In this document: in pieces, positions 1 to 7,123 of the stretch | Position numbering within the stretch: position 1 is the stretch's first letter | Layout of the letters: every line of letters begins with the position of its first letter | Assembly: GCA_041571575.1 (NCBI GenBank) | Contig: JBFFTZ010000072.1 | Coordinates: forward strand, 1 to 9,915 | DNA length: 9,915 bases | Source of the DNA: CAKZML01 sp041571575 | GTDB taxonomy: Bacteria; Pseudomonadota; Gammaproteobacteria; Steroidobacterales; BM003 | Reading direction: 5' to 3' | The notes under the pieces: generated by a model | Database searches by the model: none | Seen by the model: only the letters and a program-made list of their open reading frames with translations | Told to the model about the DNA's origin: nothing | Position numbers and translations under genes: made by a program

Positions 1-2088
1 AGGTGTACCCGTACCCAGGCTCTCGTGGACATCCGAGGTACCCGGCACCGTCCGGGTCAACTCCATGACCTGCTCGGTGGCCAGGCGCAGGGCTGCAAAA
101 TCATCCCCGAACAGGCGCACCTCGATAGGCGCGGTTACCGGCGGACCCTGGCCCAGCCTGCTGGGCACGACTTCCACATCGGGCAGCTGTTCCCGTGCGT
201 ACTCTCGCACGGCGGCAAAGATGGCGGGCAGGTAATCGGTGCTCTCTGCCAACACCGCGAGGCGACCCACATGGGGGCTGCGCGGGTTCTCGTTCAGGTT
301 GTAGTAGAACGTCGGCCCTGAGAAGCCTGTCCAGGTGTAAACATTTTTCACCTCGGGCAGGCCCTGCAACATGGCGGTCATCTCAGTGGCTGCCGCCGAG
401 GTCGTACTGATGTGGGTTCCCTCGGCGAAACGCAGGTCCACCACCATCTCACTGCGTGCCGTATTGGGGAAGAAGTCGTTGTCCACGTAACGGGCGGAGA
501 ACACGGACAAGGCTACCAGCGCCACGGCACACAGCAGCACCCCGCCCTTGTGCCTGACCGCGTATTGTCCAATCTTGTGCCCTACCCGGGCCACCATGGG
601 CTGGTGCATCATCTTGCCCGGACGCAACAGCCACTGGCCCAGAACCGGGGTAACAAAAATGGCGTACACATAACTCACCGTCAGGGTGAGCATCACCATG
701 GCCGGGATCATGCGCGTGAAGTCCGCGGTATTACCCTTGGAAATCAGCATGGGCACAAACGCTGCCAGCGTGGTTCCGGTGGCCGCTCCCAGGGGGGCCG
801 CCAGTTCCTTCACCGAGAACAGGGCGGACTGGGCGCGACTCACACCCCGATCCAGGTGCCATTGAATGTTCTCCACCATCACGATGGCGTTATCCACCAG
901 CATGCCCAGGCCGATAACCAGTCCGGCGATGGCAATCTGGTGAAGCACGCCGCCGCCGATGGCATAGACCGCCAGGGCACTTAAGGTCACCAGCGGCACC
1001 ACGGAGGCCACCAGGAAGCCCAGCCGCATCCCCATGGTCAGGAAAAGGATTCCAGCCACGATAACCACACCCTTTAGCAAGGTTGTACCCAGCTCGGTAA
1101 GGCGCTCTGAAACGTGATCAGGTTGAAACAGGATGACTTCCAGTTGCAGCGGCGCATACTCACCCTGGAGTTCCTCAACCAGGGTCTTGAGGCGTTCGCC
1201 CCACTCCACCACCTGCACGGTATCCCTTTGCAGGATCAACGACAGCCCGACGGCCGGCTTGGAATTGACCCACATGAATTCGCCGCCCGGCTCAGCCGGG
1301 CCATGGTGTACGGATGCGACCTCGGACAGGGGAAGCGTCATCCCGGAGGGCAAGGCGATGGGCGTGTTCCGGATCTCCTCAATGGATCGAAACTCGGTTT
1401 CCGGTCGCAGGTTGGCTGTCTTGCCTTCCACCAGCACCGTGCCGCCACCCCGAACCTGGTTACGGGCGCTGAGTTGAGATGCCAGTGAATTGGCTGACAG
1501 GTTCAAGCGCATTGCCACTGAATCGGAGTAGGTCACGGTGACCTGTTCACCGGGATCTCCCGACATCTCCACCCTGGCCACGCCATCGAGTTGGTACAGG
1601 CGTTTCTTGATACGATCGCCAGCCTCGCGCAGCGCTAACAAGTCTTCGGATCCGGAAATAGTTACCACCGCGGAGGTGTTATCCACCACCCGGTCATTCA
1701 CCACCGCCTGCCCCACGCCTTCGGGAAACTTGGCCCTGGCGCGACTCACCGCCACCCTCACCCTGTCCCACTCGCTATCGGTGTTATAAACCCGGTCCTT
1801 GAGCATGATGCGAATGGTCGCCTGGCCCGACCTGACGGTGGATCGCAGGTGCTTGATCGCCTCGATTTCAGCCAGTTCTTCCTCCAGGGGTTCCAGTACC
1901 AGCCGCTCAACCCGCGCCGGATCGGCACCCGGGTAAGCCACCAGCACGAAACCGACCCTGTAGGGAAACGACGGATCTTCCTGTCGGATCATGCCGGCCC
2001 AGGCGGCCATGCCAATCAGCACCAGGACGCCTGTAATCGCAAGGATCAGCCGGCGTTGCGCGATCAACCTGGCGACTAACTCCGTCAC
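1..2088 (-). CDS. RND-family (AcrB/HAE1-like) efflux pump permease, 3' end cut by window edge
   Basis: Inner-membrane proton-driven drug/solute exporter of a tripartite pump. I translated 696 codons, open to the left edge, so only about two thirds of a usual permease of about 1,030 residues is present. Visible are the N-terminal TM1 (about residues 12-32), the porter motif RQEDPSFPYR (35-44), the periplasmic porter half, then TM2-TM6 between about 335 and 490, TM7 (about 515-533) and the start of the second periplasmic half. TM4 reads GLGMLVDNAIVMVENI; the AcrB Asp407-Asp408 pair is therefore Asp399-Asn400 here, a known variant in some RND subfamilies. The start is GTG at 2088: it overlaps the fusion-protein stop as GTGA, with a GGAG SD 8 bases upstream (2097-2100), implying translational coupling. 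Expression should follow the fusion-protein promoter near 3185-3222. The substrate cannot be read from the sequence. Confidence 0.95.
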   Translation of the reverse strand, partial: MTELVARLIAQRRLILAITGVLVLIGMAAWAGMIRQEDPSFPYRVGFVLVAYPGADPARVERLVLEPLEEELAEIEAIKHLRSTVRSGQATIRIMLKDRVYNTDSEWDRVRVAVSRARAKFPEGVGQAVVNDRVVDNTSAVVTISGSEDLLALREAGDRIKKRLYQLDGVARVEMSGDPGEQVTVTYSDSVAMRLNLSANSLASQLSARNQVRGGGTVLVEGKTANLRPETEFRSIEEIRNTPIALPSGMTLPLSEVASVHHGPAEPGGEFMWVNSKPAVGLSLILQRDTVQVVEWGERLKTLVEELQGEYAPLQLEVILFQPDHVSERLTELGTTLLKGVVIVAGILFLTMGMRLGFLVASVVPLVTLSALAVYAIGGGVLHQIAIAGLVIGLGMLVDNAIVMVENIQWHLDRGVSRAQSALFSVKELAAPLGAATGTTLAAFVPMLISKGNTADFTRMIPAMVMLTLTVSYVYAIFVTPVLGQWLLRPGKMMHQPMVARVGHKIGQYAVRHKGGVLLCAVALVALSVFSARYVDNDFFPNTARSEMVVDLRFAEGTHISTTSAAATEMTAMLQGLPEVKNVYTWTGFSGPTFYYNLNENPRSPHVGRLAVLAESTDYLPAIFAAVREYAREQLPDVEVVPSRLGQGPPVTAPIEVRLFGDDFAALRLATEQVMELTRTVPGTSDVHESLGTGTP

Positions 2089-3158
2089 GGCAGGATCTCC
2101 ACCGCTTGCCCGGGAGTCAGTGAGCCCAGGCTGGTTACCACCACCTGGTCGCCTTGTTTAAGCTGGCCGGTAATCTCAACCTGACCGCCCTGGAGCCGAC
2201 CGACCTTGACGAATACCGGCTCGACCCGGCCATCGATCACCCGGAATACTCGCGGCTGGCCGGTACCCGGATCCAGGATGGCGGTCAGGGGCACGACCAG
2301 GGAGGCGCGGGGCGACACCGGGAGGGTCAACTCCACTGTCAGGCCCGGACGCAGACCTTGCTCAGCCGCATCAATCACCACTTCCACCGGGAACAGGCCG
2401 CCGACCTTTCCGCCAGCCTCGCCGACCAGGCTTATGCGAGCCGAGACCTTTCTGTTATCCAGGAACGGCAGGTCCAGGGTCACCTGCCTGCCGGAGGCGA
2501 ATTCATCTATCAGTGATTCGGGAATCGCGAACTCCGCCTCCAGGGCGCCGGTTCCGCTAATCTGGATGACCGCCTGACCCGCCGCCACAAACTCACCCGG
2601 TTCAAACAGCACCGCATCCACACTGGCATCAAAGGGCGCCAGCAATCGGGCCTGGGCCAGTTGCTGCCGCGCCTCTGTCAGCTGCGCCGCTGCCAGGTCC
2701 CTGCCGGCTCGTGTCACCTGTTGCTGGGAGCGCACTTTTTCCACATCGGCAATACTGATCAGCTGCCGGGCATAGACGTCTTCGGCCCGCTTCACGTCCC
2801 TTCCCAGCTGTTCCAGCCGTGCGTCCAGCTCCGCCAACCTGGCCTCGGCGGCGGCCACTCCGGGGCCAAGAGCAGGGTTATACAGGCGGGCCAGTAACTG
2901 GTTCTTGTTCACCGACTGTCCCACTTCCACCGGCCGTTCGGCCACGGTGCCAGATACCTGCGTTGCCAGGGTGGCGCGACGGGACGAGCGGGTAATACCC
3001 GAAAAGCGCAATTCCCGGGAGTGGTCTTCCACGGCTACCGGGGCAACCCGCACAGAGCGTATTTGCCCATCCTGCCCGTCCGCGGCAAGGGGTTCGCCGC
3101 AAGCGACCAGGAAGCTGGCCAGCAGCAGTAATAACCAGGTTCTTCCATCGGTAAGCAC
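2085..3158 (-). CDS. RND efflux periplasmic adaptor (membrane fusion protein), lipoprotein
   Basis: AcrA/HlyD-type adaptor linking the RND permease to an outer-membrane channel. From GTG 3158 it has 357 residues. The N-terminus is a lipoprotein signal: a short polar part, LLLLLASF, then lipobox LVAC, so Cys20 should be lipidated. It is followed by a barrel-sandwich half (about 58-98), an alanine/glutamine-rich coiled-coil hairpin (about 98-172), the second sandwich half with the motif LLAPFDASV (172-180), a beta-barrel (about 205-280) and a membrane-proximal domain (about 285-357). I chose GTG 3158 because a GGAG SD lies 6 bases upstream (GGAGAAGACC then GTG), the lipobox distance is normal, and a promoter -10 sits at 3192-3197. 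That puts transcription start near 3185, downstream of the in-frame ATG at 3206. A still earlier ATG at 3320 would overlap the divergent tetR gene. It overlaps the permease start by 4 bases. Confidence 0.93.
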   Translation of the reverse strand: MLTDGRTWLLLLLASFLVACGEPLAADGQDGQIRSVRVAPVAVEDHSRELRFSGITRSSRRATLATQVSGTVAERPVEVGQSVNKNQLLARLYNPALGPGVAAAEARLAELDARLEQLGRDVKRAEDVYARQLISIADVEKVRSQQQVTRAGRDLAAAQLTEARQQLAQARLLAPFDASVDAVLFEPGEFVAAGQAVIQISGTGALEAEFAIPESLIDEFASGRQVTLDLPFLDNRKVSARISLVGEAGGKVGGLFPVEVVIDAAEQGLRPGLTVELTLPVSPRASLVVPLTAILDPGTGQPRVFRVIDGRVEPVFVKVGRLQGGQVEITGQLKQGDQVVVTSLGSLTPGQAVEILP

Positions 3159-3184
3159 GGTCTTCTCCAATCCAGGATCATCAG

Positions 3185-3201
3185 TGTTGACACTGTAAAC
3201 A
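3185..3201. promoter_or_regulatory. Operator 1 (TetR-type, 17-bp near-palindrome)
   Basis: TGTTGACACTGTAAACA: seen directly as an imperfect inverted repeat (TGTT-N9-AACA, arms mismatched only at positions 5/13). It overlaps the -10 and predicted transcription start of the leftward efflux promoter. It is 15/17 identical to operator 2. Being a site for the adjacent TetR protein is inferred from position and symmetry. Confidence 0.75.
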
Positions 3202-3220
3202 TTCATGTTGTCACTGTCAA
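3192..3220 (-). promoter_or_regulatory. Sigma-70-like promoter of the efflux operon
   Basis: On the minus strand a consensus -35 TTGACA (3215-3220) is followed after exactly 17 bases by TACAGT (3192-3197). The predicted start is near 3185, leaving a leader of about 27 bases to GTG 3158. The -35 is within operator 2 and the -10 within operator 1, so repressor binding would block RNA polymerase. Confidence 0.65.
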
Positions 3221-3222
3221 CA
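3206..3222. promoter_or_regulatory. Operator 2 (TetR-type, 17-bp near-palindrome)
   Basis: TGTTGTCACTGTCAACA: second copy, starting 21 bp after operator 1, about two helical turns, so two dimers would lie on the same face. It contains the -35 boxes of both divergent promoters. The two operators together form a larger approximate palindrome (3185-3222) whose outer 8 bases, TGTTGACA and TGTCAACA, match perfectly. Confidence 0.75.
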
Positions 3223-3235
3223 TCTGTGCTACACT
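3208..3235 (+). promoter_or_regulatory. Sigma-70-like extended -10 promoter of the tetR gene
   Basis: -35 TTGTCA (3208-3213), a 16-base spacer, and the extended -10 TGC-TACACT (3227-3235). Transcription would start around 3242, only about four bases before the ATG at 3246, with no SD sequence available. The -35 is inside operator 2, so autorepression is expected. Confidence 0.5.
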
Positions 3236-3245
3236 GGCCCCAGCC

Positions 3246-3890
3246 ATGGAAGAAAACACCCAAAAATTGCCGGTCATCAGCGATCACTGTCGTGGTAGCT
3301 ACCACCACGGGGACCTTCATAATTCACTGCTGGAAGCCGCGGATTGCCTGCTGGAACAGACCGGTGCGGCCAAGCTGAGCCTGCGGGAAGTCGCCAAGCA
3401 CGCCGGGGTCAGCCACACGGCGCCCTACCGTCATTTCAAGAACCGGGCTGCCCTGCTTGAAGCCATCGCCATTGCCGGCTTTCGGCGGCTGAAGACCCTG
3501 CTAGAAGAAGCCGAGGCCAGCGCCCCGGACGATATGGTCCAGCAGTTGCGTGCCGGCGGCCTGGCCTACCTGCGGGTGGCGGTAAATAACCCGGAGCACA
3601 CCCGCCTGATGTTTGGCGGCATGATGAAAGAGGTTTCCGAGGATAGCGCCCTGTACGCGGCCGCAGAGGATACCTACGGCACCTTGTATCGAATTATCGA
3701 TACCGGGCGAGCCCGCGGGGTGTTTGGAGGCAGTGATACCGAAACCGTGGTGCTGGCGGCCTGGTCCCTGGTACATGGCCTGGCCATGCTGGTCCTGGGT
3801 ACCCAGAAAATCAATCCCGCCACACCTGCCGAGCTGGATACGATAACCGACAGCGTCCTCGAGACGTTCCTTTCCGGGCTGCGGGCCTAG
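3246..3890 (+). CDS. TetR/AcrR-family transcriptional repressor with WHG-type C-terminal domain
   Basis: Likely local repressor of the divergent efflux operon and of itself. It has 214 residues, normal for the family. The N-terminal TetR_N domain begins at YHHGDL (19-24); the helix-turn-helix is about 43-65, with LSLREVAKHAGVSH leading into the recognition segment APYRHF (59-64). The ligand-binding half ends in AAWSLVHGLA (171-180), where Trp173, His177 and Gly178 give the WHG signature of the TetR_C_33 type. The ATG at 3246 is the only plausible start ahead of the HTH and has no SD; the promoter position suggests a leaderless or nearly leaderless mRNA. The inducing ligand is unknown, but is commonly a pump substrate. 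The gene ends one base before the convergent DUF6702-like gene, and no terminator is visible between them. Confidence 0.93.
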   Translation: MEENTQKLPVISDHCRGSYHHGDLHNSLLEAADCLLEQTGAAKLSLREVAKHAGVSHTAPYRHFKNRAALLEAIAIAGFRRLKTLLEEAEASAPDDMVQQLRAGGLAYLRVAVNNPEHTRLMFGGMMKEVSEDSALYAAAEDTYGTLYRIIDTGRARGVFGGSDTETVVLAAWSLVHGLAMLVLGTQKINPATPAELDTITDSVLETFLSGLRA

Positions 3891-3891
3891 G

Positions 3892-4413
3892 CTACTCCAG
3901 CACCAGCTGAATCCAGCCGTCATCCTGCTTGAAGACCAGGGATTTGACCCCGGCCTCGGTGGTGACATTCACCCGGTTTACCTGCTCGGGAAACAGGTCC
4001 CGGAGAATGTCGTCCCGAACCGCGATTTCCGGTGGCAGCCGTCCCGGCAGTTCCTGGTAGATCAACACGTAGTCCCCATCCAGTTCCGCCCCCACAAGTT
4101 CCAGTGCTAGCGCCCGACCCGGCTTTCCGTCCACCACCGGGGCAATCTGAAAATGGGCCTCGGTATACAGGGCAAGCCTCGCCTGCACGGCAACCTCCAT
4201 CAGGTCCACGCCCGGCTGGGCAATTACCTCCAGCATGGCCTGCTCCGCATCATGCCGATGCAGTCGGTGCACGATCTCCACCGAATCGGTAACCGGGTTG
4301 TAGGCAACCGTGGTCATGCCCAGGGGCATTCGGTGCGCCCACACGTTCATGGACAGGCAAAGACCCGCCAGCAGCCCCACCACGCGCCAACGATTTCCCT
4401 GCGGGGCAATCAC
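3892..4413 (-). CDS. Exported DUF6702-like small protein
   Basis: Function unknown. It has 173 residues, with a Sec signal peptide (Arg8 and Arg10, hydrophobic 11-24) and a likely cut after VWA (24-26), so the mature chain would begin with His27. The opening of the mature part (HRMPLGMTTVAYNPVTDSVEIVHRLHRHD) and the later LRDLFPEQVNRVNV segment resemble the DUF6702 family, proteins often found beside M1 peptidases. This assignment is from memory of the family pattern, not a search. A histidine cluster, HRLHRHD (49-55), is notable. The start is GTG 4413, overlapping the peptidase stop as GTGA; the SD is weak (AGG), which fits coupled translation. It probably acts in the periplasm together with the upstream peptidase, perhaps as a partner or accessory factor. 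Confidence 0.8.
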   Translation of the reverse strand: MIAPQGNRWRVVGLLAGLCLSMNVWAHRMPLGMTTVAYNPVTDSVEIVHRLHRHDAEQAMLEVIAQPGVDLMEVAVQARLALYTEAHFQIAPVVDGKPGRALALELVGAELDGDYVLIYQELPGRLPPEIAVRDDILRDLFPEQVNRVNVTTEAGVKSLVFKQDDGWIQLVLE

Positions 4414-6926
4414 GGTTGCCTGGTCAGCTCAGGGTTTTCCAGGGGCACCTGCTTGAGATCCGGATCATCTCCACCCTGGACAGCTCGCAGCTTCATCAAC
4501 ATTTCCTTCATCAGGTTCCGGTTCTCGTCCTCTGACTTGTACAACTGCAACCTTGACTTGCTTATACGCTGGGGGAAATTGTTATTGCTGTAATTGGCGT
4601 CAGCGGTCTCGTGCCGGGTATCCAGTTCCAGCGAGGCAATCGCGGTATCCCGAATCAGGACCTTGGTGACGGCGCGATAATTACGCCGCCAGATCTCCGC
4701 CGGATAGGTCACAAACTCGCTGGCTCCGTTCACATCGGTGATTTTCAGTGGCAGGGGCATCACCAATCCACCCAGGTTGGCGAAATCCACGAAATAGATG
4801 AACTTGTCCTCTTCGATCGCCCGGGCCAGCGCCTCGCGCTCCCAGGGCTCCAACGATTCGAGCAAGTCAGTGTAGTCGTTACGGTTCTGATTACTGACGG
4901 TAAAGCGATCAGATTCGTTGTACTGATCCGCCACGTCCGGGTGCCGCTGCAACCAGGTCTTGCGGCCCTCCTCGCGATTGCGAATCTGCGCCAGGGCCTC
5001 GGGATGATTGTCCCCGTATTCCTTGCGATCCAGCGGGTAGTCCACATCCGGATTCATGGAGGCGATCTTGTACTCACGCACGTCGGATATTGCGATGTCC
5101 ACGTGATCGGTTGAATAGAACCAGCCCCTCCAGAACCAATCAAGGTCCACACCCGAGGCATCTTCCATGGTGCGGAAGAAATCCGACGGCGTGGGTCGCT
5201 TGAACATCCAGCGGCGTGAATATTCCTTGAAAGCAAAATCAAACAATTCACGGCCCATGACGGTCTCGCGCAAGACAATCAGTGCAGCGGTGGGCTTGTT
5301 GTACGCGTTATACCCCAGGTTCAACACCGAGTCGGACTGGGTCATGATCGGCACCTGGTTTTCACCGAGCATTTGCTCGGGAATGTAATCAAGCACATTG
5401 GTATGGGGGGCATAAGCAGGATAGTTCTCCTCCCACTCCAGGGCGGACACGTAATCCAGGAAGCTGTTGATTCCCTCGTCCATCCAGGTCCACTGGCGCT
5501 CGTCCGAATTCACGGTCATCGGGAAATAGATATGACCGATCTCGTGGATGATCACACCGACCAGGCCATACTTCACGCGCCGCGAGTAAGTGCTGTCGGG
5601 CGCGTTCTCCACCACCTGGGCATCCTCATCCGGCTCAAATTTCTCTGGCCGGTAGCCATTGAAGGTAATCATCGGGTATTCCATGCCGCCCCGTGCCCAG
5701 GCGTTCACGGATTGGGCTGTCGCATACGGATAGTCGAAGGAAAACCGCGAGTACACCTCCAGGGTGTGCAGCACCGCTGCTGTGGAGTACCTGGACCAGA
5801 TGGGCTCGGCCTCGTTGGGATAAAAACTCATGGCCATGACCAGGGGTTGCCTGGCGCCCGGTTGCTTATGACCCTTGGCATCCCAGATGAACTTGTTGGA
5901 ACTTGACCAGGCGAAATCCCTGACGTTTTCTGCCTTAAACACCCAGGTCGACCGATCCTTGCTCGGGCTCTTCTCGTTCTCCGCTGCCTCTTCAGGGGTC
6001 ACGATAAATACCGGTCTTTCTGCAGTTTCCGCCTTCTTCAGCCGACTGCGCTGCTCGGCGGTCAGGACCTTGCCGGGGTTTTGCAGGACGCCGGTGGAGG
6101 AAACGATGTGATCTGCCGGAACCGTGATCTCTACCTCGTAGTCACCAAACTCCAGGGTGAACTCGCCGCGACCCAGGAATGCCTTGTGCTGCCAGCCTGC
6201 GTAGTCGGTGTAGGCCGCCAGGCGCGGGAACCACTGGGCAAGGAAAAAGATGTCGGTATTGCTCTCTTCGAAGTGGTCATAACCGCCCCGACCCGAGACC
6301 CTGACCTCGTCGATGATATTGAACGCGAAGTCGATGCTTAAGCTGGTGCTTTTACCACTGCCCAGCGGAACTGGCAGGTCCACCCGCATCATGGTGTCCA
6401 CCACGGTGAACGCCAGGGCCTTGCCACGTCCGTCCACCACGCGCTTGATCTCGTACCCGTAAGCGGTATCCGCCAAGGCCTGCTGGCGGGCGACGGCAGC
6501 ATAATTCAATATATCGCCGTCGATCTCCTCAGCCAGGTTACGCCGTCCGCCCACATCGAAAGCGGTCTCGGAAAGTCTTGCGATGGAATCATCACGGAAG
6601 CGGTTCTGGTCAAGTTGCACCCACAGGTAACGCAGGGTGTCGGGGGAATTATTCGTGTAGTGAATGGTCTGACTGGCGCTAATTCGCCGGGCATTTTCAT
6701 CCAGGTCAACCTTGATCTTGTAGTCCACCTTTTGCTGCCAGTAACGGTCCCCCGGTGCGCCCGAAGCGGTGCGATAGACGTTGGGGGTCGGCAAATCCAC
6801 ATCCAGCTGTCGGAAGGCATCGTAAAAGTCTCCCTTGGTCTGGCGAATCGCGTCGGCCTGGACCGGCAGGACGCACAACAAGGAAGCGACTGATAACAAC
6901 AGCCGTGCAAAAGTCGAGATACCCAT
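4410..6926 (-). CDS. Secreted M1-family zinc metallopeptidase (aminopeptidase-like)
   Basis: Zinc-dependent peptidase of the gluzincin M1 family, likely cleaving N-terminal residues from peptides in the periplasm or outside. It has 838 residues. A Sec signal (hydrophobic 8-20) probably ends after VQA (22-24). An N-terminal beta-sheet domain covers about 65-370. The catalytic domain holds the exopeptidase-type motif GGMEY (413-417), the zinc site HEIGH (461-465) and, 18 residues later, Glu484 in MDEG, exactly HEXXH-X18-E. Tyr539 or Tyr542 in NLGYNAYNKP may be the transition-state tyrosine. The C-terminal 230 residues look unlike the helical ERAP/PepN C-terminal domain; they are charged, with a later beta-rich stretch (about 718-775). 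The start ATG 6926 has a weak purine-rich SD (AGAGAG). It is the first gene of an operon with the DUF6702-like gene, overlapping it by 4 bases. The substrate cannot be determined. Confidence 0.95.
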   Translation of the reverse strand: MGISTFARLLLSVASLLCVLPVQADAIRQTKGDFYDAFRQLDVDLPTPNVYRTASGAPGDRYWQQKVDYKIKVDLDENARRISASQTIHYTNNSPDTLRYLWVQLDQNRFRDDSIARLSETAFDVGGRRNLAEEIDGDILNYAAVARQQALADTAYGYEIKRVVDGRGKALAFTVVDTMMRVDLPVPLGSGKSTSLSIDFAFNIIDEVRVSGRGGYDHFEESNTDIFFLAQWFPRLAAYTDYAGWQHKAFLGRGEFTLEFGDYEVEITVPADHIVSSTGVLQNPGKVLTAEQRSRLKKAETAERPVFIVTPEEAAENEKSPSKDRSTWVFKAENVRDFAWSSSNKFIWDAKGHKQPGARQPLVMAMSFYPNEAEPIWSRYSTAAVLHTLEVYSRFSFDYPYATAQSVNAWARGGMEYPMITFNGYRPEKFEPDEDAQVVENAPDSTYSRRVKYGLVGVIIHEIGHIYFPMTVNSDERQWTWMDEGINSFLDYVSALEWEENYPAYAPHTNVLDYIPEQMLGENQVPIMTQSDSVLNLGYNAYNKPTAALIVLRETVMGRELFDFAFKEYSRRWMFKRPTPSDFFRTMEDASGVDLDWFWRGWFYSTDHVDIAISDVREYKIASMNPDVDYPLDRKEYGDNHPEALAQIRNREEGRKTWLQRHPDVADQYNESDRFTVSNQNRNDYTDLLESLEPWEREALARAIEEDKFIYFVDFANLGGLVMPLPLKITDVNGASEFVTYPAEIWRRNYRAVTKVLIRDTAIASLELDTRHETADANYSNNNFPQRISKSRLQLYKSEDENRNLMKEMLMKLRAVQGGDDPDLKQVPLENPELTRQP

Positions 6927-6971
6927 AGAATGCTCTCTTACTGGACTGGCGACGTTAAATTCAAAGAATCT

Positions 6972-7000
6972 AATGTAAGGCCTCCGGCGCCTGTTGTCAC
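6972..7000 (-). promoter_or_regulatory. Putative sigma-70 promoter of the M1 peptidase operon
   Basis: Minus strand -35 GTGACA (6995-7000; 5/6 match to TTGACA), a 17-base spacer, and -10 TACATT (6972-6977; 4/6). The predicted start near 6965 gives a leader of about 39 bases to ATG 6926. The -35 lies inside TGTTGTCACT (6992-7001), identical to the left ten bases of operator 2 upstream of the efflux genes. Confidence 0.4.
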
Positions 7001-7010
7001 TCAGGAAACA

Positions 7011-7041
7011 CCAGTATTTTCAACGCGCTCCCATATACTGG
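7011..7041. repeat. Inverted repeat in the divergent intergenic region
   Basis: CCAGTAT (7011-7017) and ATACTGG (7035-7041) are perfect 7-base inverted arms separated by 17 bases. The loop is long for an RNA hairpin and no T-run follows, so it may be a protein-binding site between the two divergent genes or may be chance. Confidence 0.3.
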
Positions 7042-7067
7042 GATAAATCACGGTACTCGCCGGGACT

Positions 7068-7076
7068 TGCTAGACT
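7068..7076 (+). promoter_or_regulatory. Possible extended -10 promoter for the beta-propeller gene
   Basis: TGC-TAGACT matches an extended -10 (TGN plus 4/6 of TATAAT). No convincing -35 is found 15-19 bases upstream. Transcription would start near 7083, giving a leader of about 41 bases to ATG 7124. Confidence 0.3.
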
Positions 7077-7123
7077 GACCCGCGGGGAAAGCCCATCACC
7101 GCCAACTTACCCGGAGACCTGAA

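Noticed and set aside
412..984. 190-codon open frame on the plus strand opposite the RND permease
   Set aside because: It is antisense to a clearly recognisable permease. Its translation is low-complexity (His, Gln and Gly rich) with no domain, as expected for the reverse complement of GC-rich coding DNA.
3159..3320. N-terminal extension of the fusion protein up to ATG 3320
   Set aside because: It would run through the operators, both promoters and the first part of tetR, and would bury the lipoprotein signal about 54 residues inside the protein.
3501..3968. 155-codon minus-strand open frame opposite tetR
   Set aside because: It overlaps the TetR coding region and the end of the DUF6702-like gene in another frame. 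It has no recognisable domain or SD.
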